DNA of 64,000 bases from Glycomyces sambucus (GCF_900102815.1 NZ_FNGF01000002.1:620001-684000), one strand, 5' to 3'. Positions 8,112 to 16,277 are shown, counted from the stretch's first letter. The notes: generated from the sequence alone by a model not told the origin. Program-made: numbers and translations.

Positions 8112-8958
8112 GCGCCGCACCACCGCGCGCTCGCGGCGCGCGAGGCTCTGGCTGTACGGGCTCCTGTGCGTGCTCGCCGTGCCGTTCGTGTTCCCCACCT
8201 GGTGGATGGTCACGTCGAGCCTGAAGTCCGCGAACGAGATCTTCGCGTTCCCGCCGACCTTCGTGCCGACCGACCCGTCGCTGAGCGCGTACGGGCGCGT
8301 GTTCGAGTTCGCGCCGTTCGCCGCGCAGTACTTCAACAGCATGTACATCGCGGCCGCCGTCACGGTCGGGACGCTCGCGGTGTCGTCGCTGGCCGGGTAC
8401 GCCTTCGCGCGCATCCGCTTCCCCGGACACAACCTGCTGTTCCTGGTGGTCCTGGTGGGCCTGCTCATCCCGAGCGAGGTCACCATCGTGCCGCTGTTCC
8501 AGATGTTCAACGGGCTCGGCCTGGTCGACACCCACTGGCCGCTGCTGCTCGTGCCGGTCTTCGGCGCCCCGAGCGTCCTCGCGACGCTCATCATGCGGCA
8601 GTTCTTCATCGCCCTGCCCGTCGAGGTCGAGGAGGCCGGGCGCATGGACGGCCTCGGGCGCCTCGGGCTCTACTGGCGGATCGCCCTGCCCCTGTCGCGC
8701 CCGGCCCTGGGCGCGGTCGCGATCTTCTCGTTCCTGCACTCCTGGAACCTGTACCTGGAGCCGGTCGTGTTCCTGTCCACACCGGAGAAGTTCACGCTCC
8801 CCCAGGCGCTCACGCAGTTCACCGATGCGTACGGCGGTCCCATGTGGGACGTGCAGCTCTCGGCGGCGACCCTGTCGGCGCTGCCGGTGCTCATCGTCTT
8901 CGTCGTGGCGCAGCGCCAGTTCGTCGAGGGCCTGGCGCACACGGGCCTCAAGGGCTGA
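8101..8958 (+). CDS. CUT1 sugar ABC permease (MalG type)
   Basis: A 285-residue membrane protein with six predicted transmembrane helices and an EAA loop (EEAGRMDGLGRLGLYWRIAL). It overlaps the MalF-type gene by 11 bp and is the last gene of sugar locus 1. A strong hairpin follows 11 bp after the stop. Because the operon has no ATPase, the transporter must use a shared MsiK-like ATPase encoded elsewhere, as in Streptomyces. Confidence 0.92.
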   Translation: MRTERRTTARSRRARLWLYGLLCVLAVPFVFPTWWMVTSSLKSANEIFAFPPTFVPTDPSLSAYGRVFEFAPFAAQYFNSMYIAAAVTVGTLAVSSLAGYAFARIRFPGHNLLFLVVLVGLLIPSEVTIVPLFQMFNGLGLVDTHWPLLLVPVFGAPSVLATLIMRQFFIALPVEVEEAGRMDGLGRLGLYWRIALPLSRPALGAVAIFSFLHSWNLYLEPVVFLSTPEKFTLPQALTQFTDAYGGPMWDVQLSAATLSALPVLIVFVVAQRQFVEGLAHTGLKG

Positions 8959-8969
8959 CAGCGGACGAA

Positions 8970-9002
8970 GCGGTGCCCCCGGCCATCGGCCGGGGGCACC
9001 GC
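8970..9002. terminator. Terminator of sugar locus 1
   Basis: A perfect 15-bp stem (GCGGTGCCCCCGGCC and its complement) with an ATC loop lies between the convergent permease gene and the small gene at 9029-9310. It can serve both directions. Confidence 0.8.
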
Positions 9003-9028
9003 TGCACGTTGTTCCAGAAGCCGCTTCG

Positions 9029-9310
9029 TTAAATGCCGTGCTGCCCGCGGAAGTCCTCGACGGCGCCCTGCGCGCCGTCCTGGGCGTCCTGCACGTAGTC
9101 GCCCGCGCCCTGCGCCGCGCCCTGCGCCGCGTCCTGCGCCCCCGCGACCGCGTCGCCGGCGTGCTCGGTGGCGCCGCCCACGTACTCCTCGTACGCCGCG
9201 CCGGCCTCGCCAGTCGCGTCGCCCGCCATCTCGCCCGCCTGGCCCTTGGCCTCCTCGACGGCCCCCGTGACCATGTCCTTCAACTCGTTGAACTTGTCCA
9301 GCAAGCCCAT
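9029..9310 (-). CDS. Small Ala/Gly-rich acidic protein, CsbD/antitoxin-like
   Basis: A 93-residue low-complexity protein beginning MGLLDKFNELKDMVTGAVEE and continuing with imperfect repeats of the kind AGDA, AQGAAQG and YVQDAQDGAQG. It should form long amphipathic helices. The start resembles short MT0933-like putative antitoxins and CsbD-type stress proteins, but no partner toxin is nearby and the match is weak. The ATG at 9310 has a strong AAGGAGGGGG site and a promoter with TTGTCT-N16-TATAGT. A stress-protective or structural role is possible. Confidence 0.7.
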   Translation of the reverse strand: MGLLDKFNELKDMVTGAVEEAKGQAGEMAGDATGEAGAAYEEYVGGATEHAGDAVAGAQDAAQGAAQGAGDYVQDAQDGAQGAVEDFRGQHGI

Positions 9311-9341
9311 TGACCTACCCCCTCCTTGCTCGGTACGCCCC

Positions 9342-9369
9342 ACTATAGGGGGATGCGCTCAATAGACAA
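9342..9369 (-). promoter_or_regulatory. Promoter of the small Ala-rich gene
   Basis: Read on the minus strand, -35 TTGTCT (9369-9364), a 16-bp spacer and -10 TATAGT (9347-9342) sit about 30 bp upstream of the ATG at 9310. Confidence 0.6.
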
Positions 9370-9421
9370 AGTTTCCTGAACGAGTACACAGCAAACACTT
9401 CGGATCGTGTTAGGAATGTGC

Positions 9422-11050
9422 ATGCCCGAGTACACCTCCTACGACGCCGCGATCGTCGGCGGCGGCCACAACGGCCTCGTCGCCGCGGCCTACCTCGCCC
9501 GCGCCGGGAAGCGCGTCCTGGTGCTGGAGCGCCTGGGCCGCACCGGCGGCGCCGCCGTCTCCGCCCCCGCGTTCCCCGGCGTCGACGCGCGGCTCTCGCG
9601 CTACTCCTACCTGGTCAGCCTGCTCCCGCGGAAGATCGTCGCCGACCTGGGCCTGCGGTTCCAGGTGCGCAAGCGGCACGTGTCCTCCTACACTCCGGCC
9701 GAGCGCGGCGGGCGCGACACGGGGCTGCTGGTCACCCGCGACGCCGCGCGCAACCGCGAGTCGTTCGCGCGCCTCACCGGTTCCGACACCGAATACGAAG
9801 CGTGGCAACGGTTCTACGCCGACGCGGCCCACGTCGCCGAGCGGGTCTTCCCCACGCTCACCGAGCCGCTGCCCTCCGAGGACGAGCTGCGCCGCCGCGT
9901 GGGCGACGACCGGATCTGGGACATGCTCTTCGCCGCGCCCCTCGGGGCGGCGATCGAGGCGAGCTTCCGGGACGACCTCGTGCGCGGAGTCGTGCTCACC
10001 GACGCGCTCATCGGGACGTTCACCTCCGCCTGGGCCGCGGACCTGCGGCAGAACCGGACCTTCCTGTACCACGTCATCGGCGGCGGCACCGGCGACTGGG
10101 ACGTGCCGGTCGGCGGCATGGGCGCCTTCACCGACGAGCTCGCCGCCGCGGCCCGGGCCGCGGGCGCCGAGATCCTCACCGGCCACGAGGTCACCGCGAT
10201 CGGCACGGACGGCTCGGCGGCCGAGGTCGCGTTCGCCACGGCAGACGCCACCGGCACCGTCGCGGCCCGGCACGTGCTCGTCAACGCCTCCCCCGAGGCG
10301 CTGGCCGACCTCCTCGGCGAGACGGCGGCCGAGCGGGCCGAAGGCGCGCAGCTCAAGGTGAACATGCTGCTCAAGCGGCTGCCGCGGCTGCGGGACGCGA
10401 ACGTGGACCCGCGCGACGCGTTCGCCGGGACGTTCCACGTCTCGGAGTCGTACGCCGAGCTGGAGGCCGCGTACGCCGAGGCCGCCGCCGGGCGGTTCCC
10501 GACGCGGCCGCCCTCGGAGATCTACTGCCACTCGCTCTCGGACCCGTCGATCCTCGGCGCCGACCTGGTGCGCGAGGGGTACCAGACGCTGACGCTGTTC
10601 GGGCTGCACACGCCCGCGCGGCTGTTCGGCAGTGTCAGCGGCAGTGGCAGTGGCAGTGGCAGTGGCAGTGGCAGTGAGAATGGCAGTGAAAATGGCAACG
10701 TCGAGCGCGAGGCGAAGGCCGCGCTGCTGGACGCCACCGTCGCGCAGCTCGACCGGTACCTCGCCGAACCGCTCGCCGACTGCCTCGCGACCGACGCGGA
10801 CGGCAACCCGTGCATCGAGGCGAAGACCCCCACGGACCTGGAGCGCGACCTGCGGCTGCCGGGCGGGAACATCTTCCACCGGGACCTGTCGTGGCCCTAC
10901 CGGACCGGCGGGGAGCAGGGCCGCTGGGGCGTGGCGACCGCGCACCCGAACGTGCTGCTCTGCGGCGCCGGGGCCGCGCGCGGCGGCGGGGTCAGCGGCA
11001 TCCCCGGGCACAACGCGGCCATGGCCGTCCTGGAGTCCGGCGCGGCCTAA
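9422..11050 (+). CDS. Phytoene-desaturase-like FAD/NAD(P) oxidoreductase
   Basis: A 542-residue flavoprotein of the CrtI/PYROXD2-like family. The FAD-binding motif is AAIVGGGHNGLVAAAYLARAG with acidic LVLERLGRTGGA, and the C-terminal FAD signature is LLCGAGAARGGGVSGIPGHN. The substrate is not apparent, and no carotenoid genes are near. The ATG at 9422 is chosen because AGGA at 9412-9415 is well spaced for it; GTG 9407 and ATG 9416 are less likely. Odd feature: a (GGCAGT)n tandem repeat inserts a Gly-Ser linker (about residues 405-425) in the middle of the protein. Confidence 0.85.
   Translation: MPEYTSYDAAIVGGGHNGLVAAAYLARAGKRVLVLERLGRTGGAAVSAPAFPGVDARLSRYSYLVSLLPRKIVADLGLRFQVRKRHVSSYTPAERGGRDTGLLVTRDAARNRESFARLTGSDTEYEAWQRFYADAAHVAERVFPTLTEPLPSEDELRRRVGDDRIWDMLFAAPLGAAIEASFRDDLVRGVVLTDALIGTFTSAWAADLRQNRTFLYHVIGGGTGDWDVPVGGMGAFTDELAAAARAAGAEILTGHEVTAIGTDGSAAEVAFATADATGTVAARHVLVNASPEALADLLGETAAERAEGAQLKVNMLLKRLPRLRDANVDPRDAFAGTFHVSESYAELEAAYAEAAAGRFPTRPPSEIYCHSLSDPSILGADLVREGYQTLTLFGLHTPARLFGSVSGSGSGSGSGSGSENGSENGNVEREAKAALLDATVAQLDRYLAEPLADCLATDADGNPCIEAKTPTDLERDLRLPGGNIFHRDLSWPYRTGGEQGRWGVATAHPNVLLCGAGAARGGGVSGIPGHNAAMAVLESGAA
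10640..10675 (+). repeat. GGCAGT hexamer tandem repeat inside a gene
   Basis: Six perfect GGCAGT copies, flanked by degenerate copies back to about 10629 and on to about 10697, encode Gly-Ser repeats. Slippage in 6-bp steps would keep the frame. Confidence 0.9.
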
Positions 11051-11053
11051 TAT
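11048..11053 (+). promoter_or_regulatory. -10 element for a leaderless transcript
   Basis: TAATAT, partly made of the stop codon of the oxidoreductase, ends 6 bp before the ATG of the AlkD-like gene. This places the RNA start at or next to the ATG. No clear -35 element was found. Confidence 0.5.
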
Positions 11054-11059
11054 CGGGGG

Positions 11060-11728
11060 ATGGACACCACGACCGCCGAGGTCATGGCCGAACTGGCCGC
11101 CCTCGACGACCCGAAGATGCGCGAGGCGAACGAACGGCTCGGCGACGACCACGGCGTCAACCTCACCAAGCTCCGCGCCGTCGCCAAGCGTCTGAAGACC
11201 CAGCAGGACCTGGCCGTGGACCTGTGGGCCACCGGCGACAGCGCCGCGCGGCTCCTCGCGCTCCTCGTCTGCCGCCCGAAGGCGTTCGATCGGGCGCGGC
11301 TGGACGCGATGCTGCGCGAGGCCCGCACCCCCAAGGTCCACGACTGGCTCGTCAACTACGTGGTCAAGAAGAGCCCGCACGCCGAGGAGCTGCGCCTCGC
11401 GTGGACCGGCGACCCGGACCCGGTGGTCGCCAGCGCCGGGTGGGCGCTGACGACCGAGCGGGTCGCGAAGCGGCCGGCCGGGCTCGACCTGCCGGGGCTG
11501 CTCGACGTGATCGAGGCCGAGATGAAGGACGCGCCGGACCGGTTGCAGTGGGCCATGAACCACTGCCTGGCGCAGATCGGCATCGACCACCCGGACCTCC
11601 GGGCCCGCGCGATCGGCATCGGCGAGCGGCTGGAAGTGCTCAAGGACTACCCGACCTCGCCGGGGTGCACGTCGCCGTACGCGCCGGTGTGGATCGAGGA
11701 GCTGGTGCGGCGCAAGGAGAACGCCTAG
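11060..11728 (+). CDS. AlkD-like DNA alkylation repair protein
   Basis: A 222-residue, mostly helical HEAT-repeat protein of the DNA alkylation repair family. Diagnostic segments include GVNLTKLRAVAKRLK, LAVDLWATGDSAARLLALLV, VHDWLVNYVVKK and DRLQWAMNHCLAQIG. Relatives remove or bind alkylated purines without base flipping. It overlaps the stop of the convergent dehydrogenase by 4 bp. The start codon follows TAATAT by 6 bp and has only a G-run before it, so it is probably leaderless. Confidence 0.88.
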   Translation: MDTTTAEVMAELAALDDPKMREANERLGDDHGVNLTKLRAVAKRLKTQQDLAVDLWATGDSAARLLALLVCRPKAFDRARLDAMLREARTPKVHDWLVNYVVKKSPHAEELRLAWTGDPDPVVASAGWALTTERVAKRPAGLDLPGLLDVIEAEMKDAPDRLQWAMNHCLAQIGIDHPDLRARAIGIGERLEVLKDYPTSPGCTSPYAPVWIEELVRRKENA

Positions 11729-13101
11729 CCCTTCCAGACGGTCTTGAGGTTGGTGAACTCGCGGATGCCCGCGGCGGCGAGTTCGCGGCCGTAGCCGGAG
11801 TGCTTGACGCCGCCGAACGGGAGCTCGGGGAACGAGACGGTCATGCCGTTGACGAAGACCGCGCCCGCGTCGAGGGCGCGGACGAAGCGCTCCTCCTCGT
11901 CGGGGTCGTTCGTCCACACGGAGCTGGAGAGCCCGAAGGCCGTCTGGTTGGCGATGCGGGCGGCGTCGTCGGCGTCCGCGGCGCGGTAGAGGGCCGCGAC
12001 GGGGCCGAACGCCTCTTCCTGGACGATGCGGGCGTCGTCGCCGAGGTCGGCCAGGACGGTGGGCGTGTAGAACCATCCGGCCCGGTCGGGGGCGCCGCCG
12101 CCGGTGAGGACCTTGGCGCCCTTGGCGACCGCGTCGTCGACGAGTTCGGCGAGGTCGCTGCGGCCGGACTCGGTGGCGAGGGGGCCGACGTCGGTGGCGG
12201 GATCGAGGGGGTCGCCGACGGCGAGGGCGGCGACGGCGCCGGTGAAGCGGCGGGCGAACTCGTCGTAGACGTCGGTGTGGACGATGAAGCGCTTGGCGGC
12301 GATGCAGGACTGGCCGTTGTTGATGGTGCGGGCGGTGACGGCGGTGTCCACGGCGGCGTCGAGGTCGGCGCTGGGGAGGACGATGAAGGGGTCGGAGCCG
12401 CCGAGTTCGAGGACGGTCTTCTTGATGCGGGCTCCCGCGGCGGCGGCGACGGCGCGGCCGGCGGGTTCGGAGCCGGTGAGGGTGACGGCCTTGACGCGGG
12501 GGTCGTCGATGACGGTCTCCACGGCGTCGGAGCCGATGAGGAGGGCCTGGAAGGCGCCTTCGGGGAATCCGGCGCGGCGGAAGAGGCCGTCGAGGTAGAG
12601 GGCGGTCTGGGGGACGTTGGAGGCGTGCTTGAGCAGGCCGGTGTTGCCGGCGGCGAGCGCGGGGGCGGCGAAGCGGAGGGCCTGCCAGACGGGGAAGTTC
12701 CAGGGCATGACGGCGAGGACGACGCCGAGGGGTTCGTAGCGGGTCCAGGCGCGGGAGGCGCCGACGGCGGCGGGGTCGTCCAGGGGCTCGTCGGCGAGGA
12801 AGCCCTCGGCGTGGTCGGCGTAGAAGCGGAGTCCCTTGGCGCTCTTGTGGATCTCGGCCTCGGCCTGGGCGAGGGGCTTGCCCATCTCGATGACGATGGT
12901 GCGGGCGGTGGCGGCGGCCTCGGCGTCGAGGAGGTCGGCGGCGGCGCGGAGCCACTGGGCGCGGTGGACGAAGGAGGTGGTCTTGAGGGCTTCGAACGCG
13001 TCCTGGGCGAGGCCGGTCCGCCGGTCCACCTCGGCGGCGGTGTGGGGCTCGAACTCGCGCTCGGTGGTGCCGGTGGTGGGGTTGACGGTCGCAATCGCCA
13101 T
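11725..13101 (-). CDS. gabD: NAD(P)-dependent succinate-semialdehyde dehydrogenase
   Basis: A 458-residue aldehyde dehydrogenase of the GabD1 type. It oxidises succinic semialdehyde (or a related aldehyde) to the acid in the cytoplasm. Visible features are MPWNFPVWQALRFAAPALAAGN (first part quoted: MPWNFPVWQ), the glutamate in LELGGSDPF, catalytic Cys in NNGQSCIAAKRF, and EEAFGPVAAL. The start is the ATG at 13101; the frame stays open to 13140 but the extension is not family-like. A TetR-type palindrome lies about 40 bp upstream. No gamma-aminobutyrate transaminase gene is adjacent, so the physiological substrate is inferred only. Confidence 0.88.
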   Translation of the reverse strand: MAIATVNPTTGTTEREFEPHTAAEVDRRTGLAQDAFEALKTTSFVHRAQWLRAAADLLDAEAAATARTIVIEMGKPLAQAEAEIHKSAKGLRFYADHAEGFLADEPLDDPAAVGASRAWTRYEPLGVVLAVMPWNFPVWQALRFAAPALAAGNTGLLKHASNVPQTALYLDGLFRRAGFPEGAFQALLIGSDAVETVIDDPRVKAVTLTGSEPAGRAVAAAAGARIKKTVLELGGSDPFIVLPSADLDAAVDTAVTARTINNGQSCIAAKRFIVHTDVYDEFARRFTGAVAALAVGDPLDPATDVGPLATESGRSDLAELVDDAVAKGAKVLTGGGAPDRAGWFYTPTVLADLGDDARIVQEEAFGPVAALYRAADADDAARIANQTAFGLSSSVWTNDPDEEERFVRALDAGAVFVNGMTVSFPELPFGGVKHSGYGRELAAAGIREFTNLKTVWKG

Positions 13102-13139
13102 TGGTCGTCCATTCGCTCGGGGGCCTGGGACCCGTTGCA

Positions 13140-13155
13140 TACTAGCCGGTCGGTA
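13140..13155. promoter_or_regulatory. Possible TetR-type operator
   Basis: TACTAGCCGGTCGGTA is an imperfect 16-bp palindrome (10 of 16 positions symmetric) with the CCGG centre common in TetR-family sites. A minus-strand -10-like TAGTAT overlaps it. No TetR gene is in the window. Confidence 0.4.
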
Positions 13156-13190
13156 ACCCAGCTTAGGCGATCGCCGGCCGTGCGTCGCGC

Positions 13191-13216
13191 GGTCCCGGCG
13201 CGAGTGCGCCGGGACC
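13191..13216 (-). terminator. Terminator of the DUF7144-like gene
   Basis: A perfect 11-bp stem (GGTCCCGGCGC and its complement) with loop GAGT starts 12 bp past the stop codon at 13229. Confidence 0.7.
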
Positions 13217-13228
13217 GGGGCGGTCCGG

Positions 13229-13633
13229 TCAGGACGGCGAGTTGACCTCCGCGAGGACCACTGCCAGCGCCCAGATCACGAACACGCAGAACGCGATGAT
13301 GACCAGGCCCCACAGCGGGTAGTACGGCAGGAAGAAGAACTGGTTGAGCGCCGAGACGGCGGCCAGGCCGATGCCCACGCCGTACGCCCAGCCGCTGCCT
13401 TTGAGGACGAACACGCCGACGAGCGCCAGGAGGGCGCCGAGGACGATGTGGATCCAGCCCCAGCCGGTGGTGTCGATCGCGAACGTGTAGTCGCCGACCT
13501 CCGCGAACAGCCGGTCGCTGGCGACGGCCGCGATGCCCTCGAAGAGCTGGAACAGGCCCACGGTGATCATGAGCGCGCCCGCGGCCACCGCACCCGCGGT
13601 GGCCCATGCGAGCCTGCCTTCGTCGTCGGACAT
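13229..13633 (-). CDS. Small four-helix membrane protein, DUF7144-like
   Basis: A 134-residue integral membrane protein with four hydrophobic helices (around ATAGAVAAGALMITVGLFQL, GWGWIHIVLGALLALVGVFV, YGVGIGLAAVSALNQFFFLP and WGLVIIAFCVFVIWALAVVL). The pattern GLFQLFEGIAA followed by GWIHIVLGALL is typical of the DUF7144 family, which is common in actinobacteria and has no known function. The ATG at 13633 is followed by an acidic MSDDEGR start. It is a single gene, and no regulatory site was seen. Confidence 0.75.
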   Translation of the reverse strand: MSDDEGRLAWATAGAVAAGALMITVGLFQLFEGIAAVASDRLFAEVGDYTFAIDTTGWGWIHIVLGALLALVGVFVLKGSGWAYGVGIGLAAVSALNQFFFLPYYPLWGLVIIAFCVFVIWALAVVLAEVNSPS

Positions 13634-13728
13634 GGCCGCCTCCAGGTGCGAACGGGACGGCGCACGCCGTCCTCTCGCTTCTGTGTACCCCCGTCGCGGC
13701 CGGTCGGTGGCGGATCGCGCGAATCGGG

Positions 13729-16089
13729 TCAGGCGGCGGTGCGGGAGAGGCGGAGCTTGACGTCGACGGCCTGGACGCCGTAGCGCAGGGGCATGACGGG
13801 GTTGAGGTCGAGTTCGGCGATCTCGGGCAGGTCCTCGGCGAGGCGGCCGAGCCTGACGAGGAGGTCGGTGAGGGCGTCGAGGTCGACGGGGCGGGAGCCG
13901 CTGTACTCGGTCAGCCGTTCGCCCGAGCGCAGCGAGCGCCACATGGACTCGGCGTCGTCGCCGGTGAGCGGCAGGATGCGGTGCTGGCGGTCCTCGGGGG
14001 CGCCGCCGAGGCCGAGGACGACGAGTGAGCCGAAGAGGGGGTCGTGGACGATGCCGGCGGCGAGTTCGATCCCGGCGTCGAGCATGGGCTGGACGACGAC
14101 GGCGGCGTGGTCGTCGCCGTCGATGCGGGCGGCGACGTCGGCGAACGCGGAGCGGACCTCGTGGGCGTCGCTGAGTCCGAGGTGGACGCCGCTCTCGCCG
14201 CCCTTGGGGACGAGGTCGGGCTCCTCGGCCTTGACGGCGACGGGGTAGCCGACGGCGCGGGCGGCGGCGACGGCCTCCCCTTTGGAGATGACGTGCAGGG
14301 CCTCGATGAGCTGGATGTCGTAGCAGGCGAGGATCGCGGCGGCGTCGGCCGCGGTCTGCCAGCCGCCGCCGGCGCGCAGGAGGCGGTCGACGATGGCGCG
14401 GGCGCGGTCCCGGTCGATGCCGGGGAGGGCGGGGCGGGCGCCGAGGGGGCGGGCGCGCCAGGCGGCGTACTCGGCGGCGCGGCCGAGGGCGGCGACGGCG
14501 GGTTCGGGGAAGTCGAAGACCGGGATGCGCCTGGCGCCCAGGGTGAGCGGTGCGTCGGGCAGGCCCATGGCGACGACGGCGGCGGGCAGGTGCGGGAGGC
14601 CGTCGAGCGCGTCGCCGACGGCGGCGAGGCGGTCGCGGTCGTCGCCGGTGGCGGTGATGACGGCGAGGACGGCGTCGACCTCGCCGGAGGTGCCGAGGAC
14701 GGCGAGCGCTTCGGCAAACGCGTCGGGGTCGGCGGCGGGGCCGAGGTCCACCGGGTTGTCGGCGGCGGCCGCGCCGGGGGCGATCTCGGCGAGGTGGCCG
14801 AGGGTGGCGGCGCCGAAGGCGGGGAGGCCGAGTCCGGCGGCGGCCGCGGCGTCGGCGGCGAGGGTCCCGGCCCCGGCGGCGTCGCCGACCACGCCGAGGC
14901 GCCGCCCCTGCGGGAGGGGCCGGCCGATGAGGACGCGGGCGGTGTCGGCGAGCTGCGCGAAGGTGTCGCAGCGGATGACGCCGGCCTGCGCGAACAGGTC
15001 GTCCACGGCGGTGTCGGAGGCGGCGGCCCCGGCGGTGCGGGCGAGGCCGGTGCGGCGGCCGGGTTCGACGCCGCCGCCCTTGACGGCGAGGACGGGCTTG
15101 CGGCGGGCGACGGCGCGGGCGAGGCGCGCGAAGCGGCGGGGGTTCCCGAACGACTCGGGGTAGAGGGCCACGGCGGCGGCGCCGGGGTCGTCGTACCAGT
15201 GGGCGAGGAGGTCGTTGGCGGACACGTCGGTCTTGTCGCCAAGGGCGACGAAGGCGTGGAGGCCGAGGCCCGCGCGGGCGGCGTGGGCGAGGGCCGCGGC
15301 GGCGACCGCGTCGGACTGGGCGACCAGGCACAGGCCCCCGGGCCGGGGCGGTTCGGCGGCGAGGCCGGCCTGGAGGCGGTTGGGGGTGCTGACGACGCCG
15401 AGGCTGTCGGGGCCGACGAGGCGGATGCCGTGGGCGCGGGCGACGTGGAGGAGCCCTTCCTGGGCGATGGTCCCGGCGGTGCGGCCGGTCCCGGTGGAGA
15501 GGATGACGGCGGCGCGGGCGCCGGCGCGCCCGGCGCGTTCGAGGACGTCGGCGGCGGCCGGTGCGGGGACGGCCGCGATGACGAGGTCGACGGGTTCGCC
15601 GTCGGCGGGCAGGCGCGGGACCAAGGTCCCGGTGAAGCCGTGGTCGAGGAGGGACCGCAGGACCGCGGCGGCGGGCCCGGGCCGCTCGGTGCCGACGACG
15701 GCGACCGCGGCGGGGTCGAGGAGGGGCCGGAGCGCCGACTGCTCGGCGGCGGGGGCGGGGTCGGCGGCCACGTCCTTGATCCCGGCGGCGGCAGCGGCGG
15801 CCCTCAGGTGCTCGGCGAGGAGCGTGCGCAGGCCGCGCTTCGCGTGGGCGGGGGCGACGCTGACGTGGAGCCGGGCGCGCTTCGGTTCGGCGCCTTCGAC
15901 TTCGAGGACGGCCGCGGCGAGGGGTTCGCCGTCGGCCTCGGCGACGGCGGCGAGCGCGGTCCCGTGCCCGTGCGGCGGCGCGCCGGCGGGGAAGAGCGCG
16001 TCGGCGTCGCCCGGGGTGCGCGGGCGGAGGCGGACGATCCGGCCGTCGGCGTCGAGGACGTCGGCGGCCGGGATCGGGCGGAGGTTCAT
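13729..16089 (-). CDS. GNAT / ADP-forming acyl-CoA synthetase-like fusion
   Basis: A 786-residue protein related to Pat-type protein acyltransferases. Residues 1 to about 120 look like a shortened GNAT acetyltransferase. Next come a CoA-binding domain (AVAVVGTERPGPAAAVL), a succinyl-CoA-ligase-like region (ESFGNPRRFARLARAVARRK) and a C-terminal ATP-grasp domain (AVKAEEPDLVPKGGESGVHL, ELDLNPVMP). In relatives the synthetase part is a nucleotide or acyl-CoA sensing module and the GNAT part acylates lysines of metabolic enzymes. Here the GNAT part lacks about 25 residues and its acetyl-CoA loop is degenerate (AHAKRGLRTLL), so activity is doubtful. It is divergent from the DevR-like gene with DevR-type boxes between. 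Confidence 0.8.
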   Translation of the reverse strand: MNLRPIPAADVLDADGRIVRLRPRTPGDADALFPAGAPPHGHGTALAAVAEADGEPLAAAVLEVEGAEPKRARLHVSVAPAHAKRGLRTLLAEHLRAAAAAAGIKDVAADPAPAAEQSALRPLLDPAAVAVVGTERPGPAAAVLRSLLDHGFTGTLVPRLPADGEPVDLVIAAVPAPAAADVLERAGRAGARAAVILSTGTGRTAGTIAQEGLLHVARAHGIRLVGPDSLGVVSTPNRLQAGLAAEPPRPGGLCLVAQSDAVAAAALAHAARAGLGLHAFVALGDKTDVSANDLLAHWYDDPGAAAVALYPESFGNPRRFARLARAVARRKPVLAVKGGGVEPGRRTGLARTAGAAASDTAVDDLFAQAGVIRCDTFAQLADTARVLIGRPLPQGRRLGVVGDAAGAGTLAADAAAAAGLGLPAFGAATLGHLAEIAPGAAAADNPVDLGPAADPDAFAEALAVLGTSGEVDAVLAVITATGDDRDRLAAVGDALDGLPHLPAAVVAMGLPDAPLTLGARRIPVFDFPEPAVAALGRAAEYAAWRARPLGARPALPGIDRDRARAIVDRLLRAGGGWQTAADAAAILACYDIQLIEALHVISKGEAVAAARAVGYPVAVKAEEPDLVPKGGESGVHLGLSDAHEVRSAFADVAARIDGDDHAAVVVQPMLDAGIELAAGIVHDPLFGSLVVLGLGGAPEDRQHRILPLTGDDAESMWRSLRSGERLTEYSGSRPVDLDALTDLLVRLGRLAEDLPEIAELDLNPVMPLRYGVQAVDVKLRLSRTAA

Positions 16090-16187
16090 GCGGTGGCTCC
16101 TGGTCGTGGGGGCGGTGCGCGGGGGTTCCCCGCCGATCCTGCGCCCGGGCGGACCGGCGGGGACAGTGCCGAACGCCCGGGTTCGGC

Positions 16188-16201
16188 GGGACGTTGGTCC
16201 C
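16188..16201. promoter_or_regulatory. DevR/DosR-type box 1
   Basis: GGGAC-GTTG-GTCCC is a perfect 5-bp-arm palindrome with a 4-bp spacer, matching the GGGAC-N4-GTCCC core of the DosR/DevR consensus. It lies about 90 bp upstream of the DevR-like start. Confidence 0.7.
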
Positions 16202-16212
16202 GCCGCGGTCCC

Positions 16213-16226
16213 GGGACCTTGGTCCC
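16213..16226. promoter_or_regulatory. DevR/DosR-type box 2
   Basis: GGGAC-CTTG-GTCCC is a second copy, centred 25 bp from box 1. Paired boxes are typical of DosR-activated promoters. They could serve the DevR-like gene, the divergent acyltransferase, or both. Confidence 0.7.
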
Positions 16227-16271
16227 GTACCGGGCGGACCCGGGCGGGGTGCGGTCCGTCGCGAAGGGGCC

Positions 16272-16277
16272 CATACT
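16272..16277 (+). promoter_or_regulatory. -10 element for a leaderless devR-like transcript
   Basis: CATACT ends 6 bp before the ATG at 16284. The GAAGG between them touches the ATG, too close to act as a ribosome site, so a leaderless RNA is likely. Confidence 0.4.

Noticed and set aside
10629..10697. Possible CRISPR-like array at the GGCAGT repeat
   Set aside because: The unit is 6 bp without spacers and lies in frame within a gene; it is a microsatellite.
9410..12955. A 1181-codon Arg/Pro-rich antisense frame
   Set aside because: Composition is typical of an out-of-phase reading of GC-rich genes; it runs through three real genes.
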